Positions 6,875 through 14,581 of a stretch of DNA of 56,292 nucleotides are shown one piece after another. The position numbers were made by a program, and so were the translations under genes. How positions within the stretch are numbered: the first letter of the stretch is position 1; every line of letters starts with the position of its first letter. Source of the DNA: an uncultured Odoribacter sp. (GTDB taxonomy: Bacteria > Bacteroidota > Bacteroidia > Bacteroidales > Marinifilaceae). Below the pieces are notes generated by a model. It was not told the DNA's origin. It saw only the letters and a program-made list of their open reading frames with translations, and did not search any database. The stretch is from positions 1 to 56,292 of the forward strand of contig CALUKE010000016.1 of the NCBI GenBank assembly GCA_944321165.1. Reading direction: 5' to 3'.

Positions 6875-8599
6875 TCATTCATCGAGCATTTTTCTGACCT
6901 CCTCTTTCATTTCCTCCACGGCAGGCGATATCACCTTGGGCTGTTTGTCCAGCATGATCTGTGCATAATGTCTCATTTTTGTGCTGTCGCCCTGTTCGCA
7001 ACTCATTTTTACAAGCAGATAAAGCGGATAAATACGGTTCGGACAGGTATGATATGCCCTCAGATAAGCCTTCTCACAGAGACTGTATTGTTTCATTGCC
7101 AGATAATTGTTTCCCATCACATTCCAGAACATCGGGTCTGCGCTGTGCCGGATTCCCTCTTTCAGCACCGCATTGCTCATTTCGTATTCCCCTGTCTTGT
7201 TCAGGCATCTTCCATATTCAAACAGGAATCTGTGGTCATGGTGCAGGGTGGAGTAGAGCCTTGCATATTCCTCCGACGCTTCCTGGAAATTCTCTACACT
7301 GTAAAGGACCGACACCTCTTTCCATTCCCTGTAAGCTTCCCGTTTTCCGTATTCCCGGCAATTGAAGAACAATGCCACCATTCCCACCGTTCCCCACATC
7401 ACCCGGTTTGCTTTCCGGTTCATCCTGAACGGCCGGTCAGGACATTGAGCCAGTGCAAATACAAACACCATGGAAATGGCCGGCACATAAAACGGATATG
7501 AGAAAAGGGAGGCGACCAACAGAGCAGAAGCCACACATCCGTATTCATTCAGGCGTCGCAGCTTAAAAAACAGGACCGATATGCCCAGCATTCCGCCGAC
7601 ACCCCCCAGCAACAAAAGCAAAGCCAACGGTTCATTGAATGCCGATTCCACCACTCCGGCCACTTCTGCCTGCCGCACATCCTGTTCAAGGGCATTCTTT
7701 TTCTGAAAAAAATCATGCTGCGCCTCTGCATAAGCCCTTTCAAATCCATCAATTCCCACCCCGAAAACAGGAGCCTCTTCACAGGCGGCCACAACATTCC
7801 TCCAGATAAAGAGTCGTCCATCCGCTGAATCTTTCTTCAACAGGTAGACCACTGCAGCCACTCCCACCAGCGCCACCACTCCGGCTACTGCTATCCAATG
7901 CCGGCATTTTCCCAGCGCTTTCCGGATTTCTTTCCGGTACAGCAGAGCCACTCCGGCTGCTGCCCCGATCCATCCGGCGCGGCTCATGGTAGGCACCATC
8001 GCCGTCCATGTCCCCGACAAAGCCGCCCAGGCCGTCACATAACGCACAAACATCACGTTCATGCCCGCTTTCCGGTATCCCTTCCTCACCATGGCCACCG
8101 AAAGCACGAAAATCCCTGCCAAAAAGATGCCGCAAGGTCCCGGATTGTAAAAAGAACCGGTCACCGCAAAGCGATAGTGATTGGACACTCCATGCCCCAA
8201 CAATTGCTCCAGCACCAGATACGACTGGTAAATCCCTGCCGCCATCAACGCCAGGGATGCGTAATTCGTCATCCGCATCTCCCGGACAGTCCGGAATACG
8301 GCATACAGTGCAAAATAGGAAATGCTCAGGTAAAACTCCCTGCTCTGTGTGGCTCCGGCCACTCCGGCATGCACCAGCAAATACACAAACAGTCCGAAGC
8401 CCACAACATCCCCTGCATACAATTTCCCGGGCACTTTCACAAAACATACGATAACGGCCGCCGTTCCCAACAACAGGGCAAAATAATTCTCCGTGTCGAT
8501 TCCCCCATAAAGCTCCCTGCTTTCTTCAAACTGTCCCGCCAGCAACAGACACATTCCTAAAAATACAACGATTCTCCCCATAATCATCCTGTTTGTCAT
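6875..8599 (-). CDS. O-antigen-ligase-like (Wzy/WaaL superfamily) membrane protein with C-terminal TPRs
   Basis: The 574-residue product has many hydrophobic segments in residues 7-425 and a soluble TPR-like region from about 425 to the end. Family signs are TGSFYNPGPCG (148-157), MSRAGW (205-210), GRLFIWRNV (261-269), FGVGIDGF (279-286) and FNEPL (321-325). Such proteins transfer or polymerise lipid-linked glycans on the periplasmic side. The usual His before Asn-Glu is Phe here, so catalysis is uncertain. It ends the conserved string peptide, lipoprotein, thioredoxin, MauE, S26, O-ligase, with 13 bp after the peptidase gene. Modification of an exported peptide or lipoprotein is possible but only inferred. 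Confidence 0.78.
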   Translation of the reverse strand: MTNRMIMGRIVVFLGMCLLLAGQFEESRELYGGIDTENYFALLLGTAAVIVCFVKVPGKLYAGDVVGFGLFVYLLVHAGVAGATQSREFYLSISYFALYAVFRTVREMRMTNYASLALMAAGIYQSYLVLEQLLGHGVSNHYRFAVTGSFYNPGPCGIFLAGIFVLSVAMVRKGYRKAGMNVMFVRYVTAWAALSGTWTAMVPTMSRAGWIGAAAGVALLYRKEIRKALGKCRHWIAVAGVVALVGVAAVVYLLKKDSADGRLFIWRNVVAACEEAPVFGVGIDGFERAYAEAQHDFFQKKNALEQDVRQAEVAGVVESAFNEPLALLLLLGGVGGMLGISVLFFKLRRLNEYGCVASALLVASLFSYPFYVPAISMVFVFALAQCPDRPFRMNRKANRVMWGTVGMVALFFNCREYGKREAYREWKEVSVLYSVENFQEASEEYARLYSTLHHDHRFLFEYGRCLNKTGEYEMSNAVLKEGIRHSADPMFWNVMGNNYLAMKQYSLCEKAYLRAYHTCPNRIYPLYLLVKMSCEQGDSTKMRHYAQIMLDKQPKVISPAVEEMKEEVRKMLDE

Positions 8600-9458
8600 T
8601 CCTTCCGGACATTCAAGGCCGGTCCACCCGTTTCAGCAACCGGTCCCAACGGAATTCCCCGTCCATGCGGTCACGCGAATAGGTGATGCGGGTGACTACC
8701 CCGACAATGAACTCCTCCGGCACAAAGCCCCAGTAACGGGAATCATTCGAATCCAGTACCTGATCCCCGCAAAAAAAGTAATAATCCCCCCGGAAGGTAT
8801 ACCGGTCTATCGGTTCTCCTCCCAGGCTCAGGTGCCCCTGACGGTCAAGAGCCAGCCTTTTTCCGGTCTCATATTCTATCACCAGACGGTAAAGCCGGAA
8901 ATTCACCGCATCCAGCTCCACCCGTCCTCCCCGGCAAGGCACATAAAGCGGCCCAAACTCCTTGATGGTCCATCCATAATGCTTGAAATCAAACGGAAAG
9001 GCATGTATCACATTGCCTGCAATCAGCGAATCGGGCGTTTCCGACAACTTCCGCTGTTCCTCAGCCACCCCCAGAATGCCGTCATAACGGTTGTTCCTGA
9101 AATACCCGTTCCGGATTTCCACCGTATCCCCCGGCAGACCGACACACCGTTTTGCATACACATAATTGATTTTGAACTCCATCCGGTTCTTGCTCCGGTT
9201 AATTGGGAAATTGAAGACTACGATGTCATTGTGCCTTACTTTCCGCCAGCCCCGGATGCGGTGGCATTCCAGCGGATCCCCGTCCTTAAAGTCAAGCCGA
9301 TCATAAATCCGGGCCCCGGCTATCAGTTTGTTGACCAGCACATAATCCCCCGGTATCAGGGTAGGTCGCATCGAATCCGTCGGAATCACAAACTGGTCCG
9401 CCACATAAACGCGCAATGCGATGAAAATCCCCACCAGCACCCCGCAGCCGATCAGGGA
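6950..9458. repeat. Right, intact copy of the tandem duplication
   Basis: This segment is the undeleted counterpart of 732-2166. It contains the O-ligase/TPR gene and most of the signal peptidase gene. The deletion octamers CCGTTCCC lie at 7387 and 8461, exactly 1074 bp apart. Confidence 0.85.
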
Positions 9459-9506
9459 ATACATCACCCACAGCAGGATATCCCAGAAATCCGCTTTCTT
9501 TTTCAT
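8613..9506 (-). CDS. S26 family signal peptidase I
   Basis: The 297-residue membrane peptidase has one N-terminal hydrophobic segment (about 12-34), Ser45 in PTDSMRPT, Lys119 in YAKRCVGLPGD and the later box GDQVLDSNDSRYWGFVP (about 247-263). These are the catalytic and structural boxes of type I signal peptidases; the GDN of the family is GDQ. An insert between the boxes makes it longer than a minimal enzyme, as often in Bacteroidetes. Its start overlaps the MauE-like gene by 4 nt, so translation is likely coupled. Its place in the peptide gene set suggests a dedicated processing enzyme rather than the housekeeping one; that is inference. Confidence 0.9.
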   Translation of the reverse strand: MKKKADFWDILLWVMYSLIGCGVLVGIFIALRVYVADQFVIPTDSMRPTLIPGDYVLVNKLIAGARIYDRLDFKDGDPLECHRIRGWRKVRHNDIVVFNFPINRSKNRMEFKINYVYAKRCVGLPGDTVEIRNGYFRNNRYDGILGVAEEQRKLSETPDSLIAGNVIHAFPFDFKHYGWTIKEFGPLYVPCRGGRVELDAVNFRLYRLVIEYETGKRLALDRQGHLSLGGEPIDRYTFRGDYYFFCGDQVLDSNDSRYWGFVPEEFIVGVVTRITYSRDRMDGEFRWDRLLKRVDRP

Positions 9507-10534
9507 GCTCCCATCTTTTTACGCATCCGGAAAAACAAGAGCACCACCACTGCCATTCCACCCAAAAGGCCGGTTCTTTTCCACCGCTCTGCGCCCAATT
9601 CCCCTCCGTAAGTGTGGAAACTCCGGGGAGTATGTTCCAGATTCCATTTCCCGATGATACGGCGATCGCGACTGAAAGCCACCACCCCGGCATCACAGCG
9701 CAACACCGATTTCAGTGTCAGGTCGTCCATAAAATATTGCGGCACATCCTCCCCTCCGGGAATCGGCATCCCGCTTTGTGAAGTCGCCACAAACAGGCGT
9801 ATGACTCCGTTCCTCCATGCCTCCCGCAAGGCTTTCACCTTTTCCTCCACAGCTGCATCCGGCTCTTCCCGCACCCCGATCATATAACTCATTTTCTCTC
9901 CGTCAAACACTTCCTTCGTCACCTCCCGGAATGCGGAATCATACAGGGCGATTCCCTGCTCTCCTTCTATTTTCGTCCCCACATTGTAAGGCAAAAAATC
10001 AAAAGGTGGGAGGTACACCCGGGCATACACCGGCAACAAGGCTGCCACCACTGCGCATCCGATCCCCAATGCCGTCCGTCTCCAATCGAAGAGACAATCC
10101 CCCTGCCTGAAAACGCGCCATACATGCACCCCTGCCACTATCAGAAACAGGACATTCTTTGCAAAAGTCGCACCGTTGGAAAGATGGAACGCCTCTCCGA
10201 AACAGCCGCACTCCTGAATACCCCCGTAAGGATCACTGTAAATCCGGTAAGTCAGGGCTGTAAAGACAAGCAGGAAAATCGTCACTGCCACCGCCGTTGT
10301 CCTGCGCCACAACCGCAGCAACAGCAGCAGCCCCAATGTCAGTTCCGCCGCACAAAGCCCTACGGCCATCCATCCGCTGCACCGGTTCCATTCCGCCAGC
10401 CCGAACAGAGCCAGATACTCCTCCAGTTTATATGCCAACCCCATCGGGTCCACCGCCTTGACAAACCCCGACACGGTGAACAGCATTCCCAGCACCATGT
10501 CCGTCCACATCCGGGAAACAAAACTTCTCATCAT
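9503..10534 (-). CDS. MauE/DoxX-like membrane protein with C-terminal periplasmic domain
   Basis: I place the start at 10534 (MMRSFVSRMWTDM), because upstream codons lie inside the preceding gene; this gives 343 residues. The first half has four hydrophobic segments with the family features VSGFVKAVDPMGLAYKLEEY and ECGCFG (Cys109, Cys111). MauE and related DoxX-like proteins pass electrons or thiol redox state across the membrane for partner thioredoxins. The second half has no motif I can assign and ends with a further membrane helix (GLLGGMAVVVLLF). It sits between a thioredoxin-like lipoprotein and the signal peptidase and overlaps the latter by 4 nt. A role in disulfide handling of Cys-containing peptides is inference. 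Confidence 0.8.
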   Translation of the reverse strand: MMRSFVSRMWTDMVLGMLFTVSGFVKAVDPMGLAYKLEEYLALFGLAEWNRCSGWMAVGLCAAELTLGLLLLLRLWRRTTAVAVTIFLLVFTALTYRIYSDPYGGIQECGCFGEAFHLSNGATFAKNVLFLIVAGVHVWRVFRQGDCLFDWRRTALGIGCAVVAALLPVYARVYLPPFDFLPYNVGTKIEGEQGIALYDSAFREVTKEVFDGEKMSYMIGVREEPDAAVEEKVKALREAWRNGVIRLFVATSQSGMPIPGGEDVPQYFMDDLTLKSVLRCDAGVVAFSRDRRIIGKWNLEHTPRSFHTYGGELGAERWKRTGLLGGMAVVVLLFFRMRKKMGA

Positions 10535-10559
10535 CAATCCTTTTTTATCATGTACAGAT

Positions 10560-11120
10560 TCATTCCGGTTTTCCCAACTTCTCCTCCACAATCCGATAGA
10601 ACATCTCTTCAATCTTCTTGTTATGCAGAGGGCTGCCCACCAAAATCACATTGTTGTTTTCGTCCAGCAAAAAAGTATGCAACGCTTTATTCTTTGGCAG
10701 GTGCGGATTCAACTTCTCAAACTCTCCCAAAGTGTCCAACAATATCGGATAGTCAAAATCCACCATACTCAAAGCTGTCCGCACTCTCTTTATATGTTGC
10801 TTTCGGGGAGATAATATATAATAAATTTTTAATTTATCTTTATATAATTCACTTTTTTCTATAAAACTATTCCACAAATACATTTTGCTGACAACACAAG
10901 AAGAACATCCTATAGAATCTGTATATACGACTAACTTAAATTTATATTTAACAGACACTGGTATCACGGTATCTTTTCCATGTACTGTAAAATTCAATTT
11001 CGAAGGAAAAGATATAGCTTTACTTTGAAGTTGTTGAAAATCTCTCTTCATTTCAGTATTACTACATCCTAGCAATAATATAAGTAATAATTGAAATAAG
11101 AAATATTTTGTGATTTTCAT
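10560..11120 (-). CDS. Thioredoxin-like lipoprotein
   Basis: The start ATG at 11120 comes one base after the stop of the upstream lipoprotein gene, giving 186 residues. The signal MKITKYFLFQLLLILLLGC puts the lipid cysteine at 19. DSIGCSSCVVSK holds a CxxC (Cys72, Cys75) at the start of a thioredoxin-like fold, and HTFLLDENNNVILVGSP is a typical later strand of TlpA/redoxin-type proteins. It probably works outside the inner membrane with the MauE-like protein encoded next. Base composition changes inside the gene: the first half (about 10800-11120) is very AT-rich and the second is richer in GC, a possible recombination joint. Confidence 0.8.
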   Translation of the reverse strand: MKITKYFLFQLLLILLLGCSNTEMKRDFQQLQSKAISFPSKLNFTVHGKDTVIPVSVKYKFKLVVYTDSIGCSSCVVSKMYLWNSFIEKSELYKDKLKIYYILSPRKQHIKRVRTALSMVDFDYPILLDTLGEFEKLNPHLPKNKALHTFLLDENNNVILVGSPLHNKKIEEMFYRIVEEKLGKPE

Positions 11121-11121
11121 T

Positions 11122-12108
11122 TTATATCTCATACTTAAAAATTTCTTCATCATCTGTCATTCCGTATATGACACTTCCTGCTATATCGAACGACATGATT
11201 TTTTCTTTTAGTAACATTCTTTTCAGGAAATCACCCGTTTGGGAAAAACAGTGTATCTCAAAACAATCCGGATTACCTTTATATAATGCATAAATCTCTT
11301 GTTCAGTTGCTGCTACGTAATCATAATATATTTTAGGTGCATTCCTGAATTCCTCTTCCAATTTAGACCAGGTAGGACATTCTTCAGAAGTCGACACTGA
11401 TATTTTTGTTCTTTTATTTATATCGATGAACATCAGTTGATCTATATTCCGGGAATAGCAAATAACGACATGGTTATCTTTTGTTATATAGCTACTGATA
11501 GGTATTTCTATCTCTCTGCTTTTCCCCTTAAAACTCATCACACGGAATTCTTCAATAACCCTGTTTTCTTTCATATTCTTGATTATATATGAACAACCAT
11601 CCCCTGATTCTGTTGTACGATAACAAAAAACATCAGGAGACAAATAGTATGCACCTTGATATCTTCCTGGTAATTTACAGATGATTTCTCCTACATCCAT
11701 ATTTTGTTTCACTGATTCTGTTAGATTGTATTTCCAAAAAACATTTTTATTCAAATCATGAATATACAAATTCATACATTCATTCTCCTTACTACTCTGT
11801 CCATTATACCCTGCAAATAAAAATTCATTTTTAGACCGACCTTTTATCAATATTTCAGTTAACAAAGAATAACTTTTCAATCCATACACATCACGAAAAT
11901 GATCAGAGGCATTAGTTGTGACAACCAATAATGTATCAAAAACTTTTATTCCATATCCACCCAAAGCATCTATAGGAAGTTTCTCTCCCACTAATTCTAT
12001 GGATGCACGTGGCTTTAAATTTAGTTTTGTCTCAATATCAAAAATACGATTATCATTCGAACAAGCACAACACATTGCGCCCAATATCACAAGCAATAAA
12101 TTTTTCAT
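11122..12108 (-). CDS. BF3164/TolB-like propeller lipoprotein
   Basis: The 328-residue product starts MKNLLLVILGAMCCACSND, with a lipid cysteine most likely at 16. KGRSKNEFLFAGYN, DLNKNVFWKYNL and the end IAGSVIYGMTDDEEIFKYEI resemble the other TolB-like propeller lipoproteins in the window. It lies directly after an NVEALA-type peptide gene and a hairpin and just before the thioredoxin-like gene. The pairing of peptide and propeller lipoprotein recurs at 14578-15848, suggesting that the two products interact. Binding of the exported peptide is an untested idea. The gene is AT-rich. Confidence 0.75.
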   Translation of the reverse strand: MKNLLLVILGAMCCACSNDNRIFDIETKLNLKPRASIELVGEKLPIDALGGYGIKVFDTLLVVTTNASDHFRDVYGLKSYSLLTEILIKGRSKNEFLFAGYNGQSSKENECMNLYIHDLNKNVFWKYNLTESVKQNMDVGEIICKLPGRYQGAYYLSPDVFCYRTTESGDGCSYIIKNMKENRVIEEFRVMSFKGKSREIEIPISSYITKDNHVVICYSRNIDQLMFIDINKRTKISVSTSEECPTWSKLEEEFRNAPKIYYDYVAATEQEIYALYKGNPDCFEIHCFSQTGDFLKRMLLKEKIMSFDIAGSVIYGMTDDEEIFKYEI

Positions 12109-12122
12109 CCTTCCATTTTTTA

Positions 12123-12150
12123 GAGAGACTCAACTTATTCTGAGTCTCTC
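12123..12150 (-). promoter_or_regulatory. Intercistronic hairpin between peptide and lipoprotein genes
   Basis: GAGAGACTCA at 12123-12132 pairs perfectly with TGAGTCTCTC at 12141-12150 (10-bp stem, 8-nt loop). On the minus strand it lies 14 nt before the lipoprotein ATG and lacks a T-run. It may stabilise or process the mRNA and set the peptide-to-lipoprotein ratio; this is inference, helped by the counterpart at 3294-3333. Confidence 0.65.
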
Positions 12151-12170
12151 ATTATTATCAAAACACAAAA

Positions 12171-12446
12171 TCACCATTTACAATAGCCAGTTTTTCCATT
12201 ACCTATGCCATCTACATAATCACAACTAACACACCTTAGAATCTGATTATTATCTGCTTTTGTATAACTATTAAAACATAAAGATTTACCACCTTCTGCT
12301 TCTCCCTCACTCCGTGTCAACGCTTCCACATTTGCCTGCATCAATTTCTCTGCCTCAGTCATGGACATTTTCTCATAGGTTGTGTAACCCACATAGCTCA
12401 TCGCACAGAATAACAGCGATGCGACTAAAAATTTCACTTTTCTCAT
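12171..12446 (-). CDS. NVEALA-type exported peptide precursor
   Basis: I choose the ATG at 12446 (MRKVKFLVAS), because the four codons before it add only MMII to a normal signal start. The 91-residue precursor has a basic start, a hydrophobic segment (5-21), a helical stretch and NVEALT at 39-44, a variant of the NVEALA motif family found in Bacteroidetes. After the motif the peptide is Gly-, Lys- and Cys-rich, with Cys57, Cys72, Cys75 and Cys89 and the ending GKTGYCKW. The family function is unknown. Cleavage near the motif and disulfide formation are plausible given the S26 peptidase and thioredoxin genes downstream. A hairpin and a lipoprotein gene follow. Confidence 0.8.
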   Translation of the reverse strand: MRKVKFLVASLLFCAMSYVGYTTYEKMSMTEAEKLMQANVEALTRSEGEAEGGKSLCFNSYTKADNNQILRCVSCDYVDGIGNGKTGYCKW

Positions 12447-12500
12447 AATTATCATCATTATATAACGGATACATCTTTTTTTCCGCTATTTTTGTTTGTT

Positions 12501-12589
12501 TTTTCGTGTAGCCCTTTCTATTTCGACTGCCTGCGAAACCTGGTTCCGGGACAGACACGGATGGAAAGGCTACTTTTTCATCCGTTCCG
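12501..12589. repeat. 89-bp conserved block, right copy
   Basis: This is the partner of 3540-3628, with 87 of 89 bases identical. It lies between the end of the transglutaminase-like gene and the peptide gene at 12446, where a leader or promoter would be expected, though I see no TAnnTTTG box. A minus-strand frame beginning MFNDLKQLKKK at 12648 runs through it (VAFPSVSVPEPGFAGSRNRK), but the other copy has no start codon, so I do not call it a gene. Confidence 0.6.
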
Positions 12590-12679
12590 ATTTTAACGAT
12601 TTCACTATTCTGCTGTTTCTTTTTCAATTGTTTTAAATCATTAAACACCTCAATTTATATATCACTCACTCATAACTGT

Positions 12680-14581
12680 CTACCAGAATCTCACCCGCCC
12701 GCCTGTCACGGTAAACGGACGCTCCTCTTTGCCCTCCGTGCGGTTACGCAACCAATACAACGCCCCCGAAGGCACACGGTCAAATTCGATATAGTCGGCT
12801 GTGGCTGTCTTTTCGCCCAACGACACCCATTCGCCCCGGTCAAAATAAAACAGTTCGTACACATGTCCCGGATAGATGCCGTTCTTGTCATTCCGGGTGA
12901 TGTATTTCACCACATCCACCGCTACAGGCTGTTCGAATTCCACCCCCACCACAGGCAATAAGGTTCCGGAATCCAAAAGTTCATCATTAAATATATTTTG
13001 AGATCCGGGAGTATTCTTTTTGATGACACCCAACGCATCGATGTCGAAAGTATTCACCGGCATCAGTATACTATCTCCTTGTATAAATTTTACGGAAGCC
13101 AATTCCGGATAACTGTAACGTACTTTTTTCAACAACCAATATTTGTATTTTTTTCGCGTATGAATATATAACGTATCAAAAGCCATATACTCGTAATGCC
13201 GAATCTCTGAAATGGAATCATACCGGATTGCCTTCAAATCATTGGTAGCTTGTATTTGTATACCGATAATCGCAGCCCCATAGTAATCTCCGGCCGTGTT
13301 GTAAGTGAATTTACGGGTCAGGTGCAGCGTCTGCAGACTGTCTTTATCGGGAACGAGAGCAACAGCCTCGCCGTCTGTCTTCACCCACATGGGATAATCG
13401 GCTCTCATCTGACGACTACCGTTATAATAACAGGGTAGATACACTATATCCCTGCCGATTTTGTCAAACCGCGCCTTTCTGCCATGTAGCCTGGTCCAGG
13501 CCACTTCGTTCCAGGCCCGGTTGTTGAATACGCAGAGATAGGCATAGTCGGTGTTCGACTCTACCTGTTTGAATCTGTATTCCAGGGAAGTGACATTCTC
13601 ATATTCTTCGGTCACATCCGTCTTGTAGGGGTCGCGTATAAACCGGGGTACAAAATTGTCCTCATCCTGCGGGATTTCATGGAGGTAGCTGGTCTTGCGG
13701 TACACTTTGGCTGTATACGGAATAATACCTGTATAATATTTACCATTGACAAATCTGCGATCCCGGATAATTGTCCAATAGTGACGGTTCTCCTGAGTAG
13801 GATAATGGGGCACGAAATCCACGGCTACAGGAATGCCGAAAAGCTGTTTGCTAACTTGATCTATATAGGCCCGGTCAATACAGTCAATGGAATGTTGCTT
13901 GAATAAAGTATCGGACAACTGCGTTTTCATTTGTTCGGTCGAATTAGCATTAAAAGTCTTGGCCAAAATGTAATTTACATAATCTTTCAATCCAAAACTT
14001 AACTGTTCGCCCTTTTCCAAATGATACAGATGGTAGTAGGCCGAATCTTTCCAGTCGATCAATGGTTCGTTGTTGATGCGATAAGGCAAAATATATTTGA
14101 AGAAATCCTCACACGACAGATCATAGTGACGTTTGATTCCTTCCCAGATAGTAAACGAACGTTCGATATTTCTGATCAGGAAATCCGATGAAATTGTTCG
14201 CAAATCATATTCGATTTCAGCCTTTTCCCGAGTCTGGGCAATACGTGCCGCGATCAGATAGAACATCAGCCTCAAGGCAGCAGGCTGATCACGGAAAGTG
14301 GTGTCGATGTCCAGTTTCAGGCGGTCCATCACCTCACCGCCGACAGTATAATGGGCCACCATGTTGCATATCAGGTATTCGGCCGCTTTCAGTTTCAGCG
14401 GGTCAGGCTGTTCGTGTCGGTAATGCTCCAGCACCCGTTCCAGTTCCGGACGGTTCCCACCGCTCAATTCCAACGCACTGGCCAGATCGACAAGCAGGGA
14501 AAGTTTTTCCTCCTCCCGTCCCCCGCAACCCGGTAGCAGGATTCCGCCCGACACCAGCAAAAACATTAAAAGCAATCTCAT
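12680..14581 (-). CDS. Transglutaminase-like lipoprotein
   Basis: The 633-residue product has a lipoprotein signal (GGILLPGC, cysteine 19). EDFFKYILPYRINNEPL (158-174) is the strand that leads into transglutaminase-like domains in many Bacteroidetes proteins. SIDCIDRAYI with LFGIPVAVDFVPHYPTQENR and HYW supply a possible catalytic pair, Cys234 and His267, in the usual GIPV setting. The last 130 or so residues look beta-rich and discoidin-like. Relatives are thiol hydrolases or crosslinkers, but the third catalytic residue is not clear, so activity is uncertain. It overlaps the preceding lipoprotein gene by 4 nt. A copy of its last codons survives at 3708-3780. Confidence 0.7.
   Translation of the reverse strand: MRLLLMFLLVSGGILLPGCGGREEEKLSLLVDLASALELSGGNRPELERVLEHYRHEQPDPLKLKAAEYLICNMVAHYTVGGEVMDRLKLDIDTTFRDQPAALRLMFYLIAARIAQTREKAEIEYDLRTISSDFLIRNIERSFTIWEGIKRHYDLSCEDFFKYILPYRINNEPLIDWKDSAYYHLYHLEKGEQLSFGLKDYVNYILAKTFNANSTEQMKTQLSDTLFKQHSIDCIDRAYIDQVSKQLFGIPVAVDFVPHYPTQENRHYWTIIRDRRFVNGKYYTGIIPYTAKVYRKTSYLHEIPQDEDNFVPRFIRDPYKTDVTEEYENVTSLEYRFKQVESNTDYAYLCVFNNRAWNEVAWTRLHGRKARFDKIGRDIVYLPCYYNGSRQMRADYPMWVKTDGEAVALVPDKDSLQTLHLTRKFTYNTAGDYYGAAIIGIQIQATNDLKAIRYDSISEIRHYEYMAFDTLYIHTRKKYKYWLLKKVRYSYPELASVKFIQGDSILMPVNTFDIDALGVIKKNTPGSQNIFNDELLDSGTLLPVVGVEFEQPVAVDVVKYITRNDKNGIYPGHVYELFYFDRGEWVSLGEKTATADYIEFDRVPSGALYWLRNRTEGKEERPFTVTGGRVRFW

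Noticed and set aside
6848..9611. Plus-strand open frames of 130-260 residues opposite the O-ligase and signal peptidase genes, repeated at 741-2163
   Set aside because: They recur only because the DNA is duplicated. The minus-strand frames carry the catalytic motifs.
12123..12150. A rho-independent terminator between the peptide and lipoprotein genes
   Set aside because: The stem is good but no T-run follows on the minus strand, and the next start codon comes after 14 nt.
12373..12648. A 91-residue minus-strand frame through the 89-bp block
   Set aside because: It runs out of frame into the peptide gene, and the second copy of the block lacks a start codon. I kept the block as a repeat instead.
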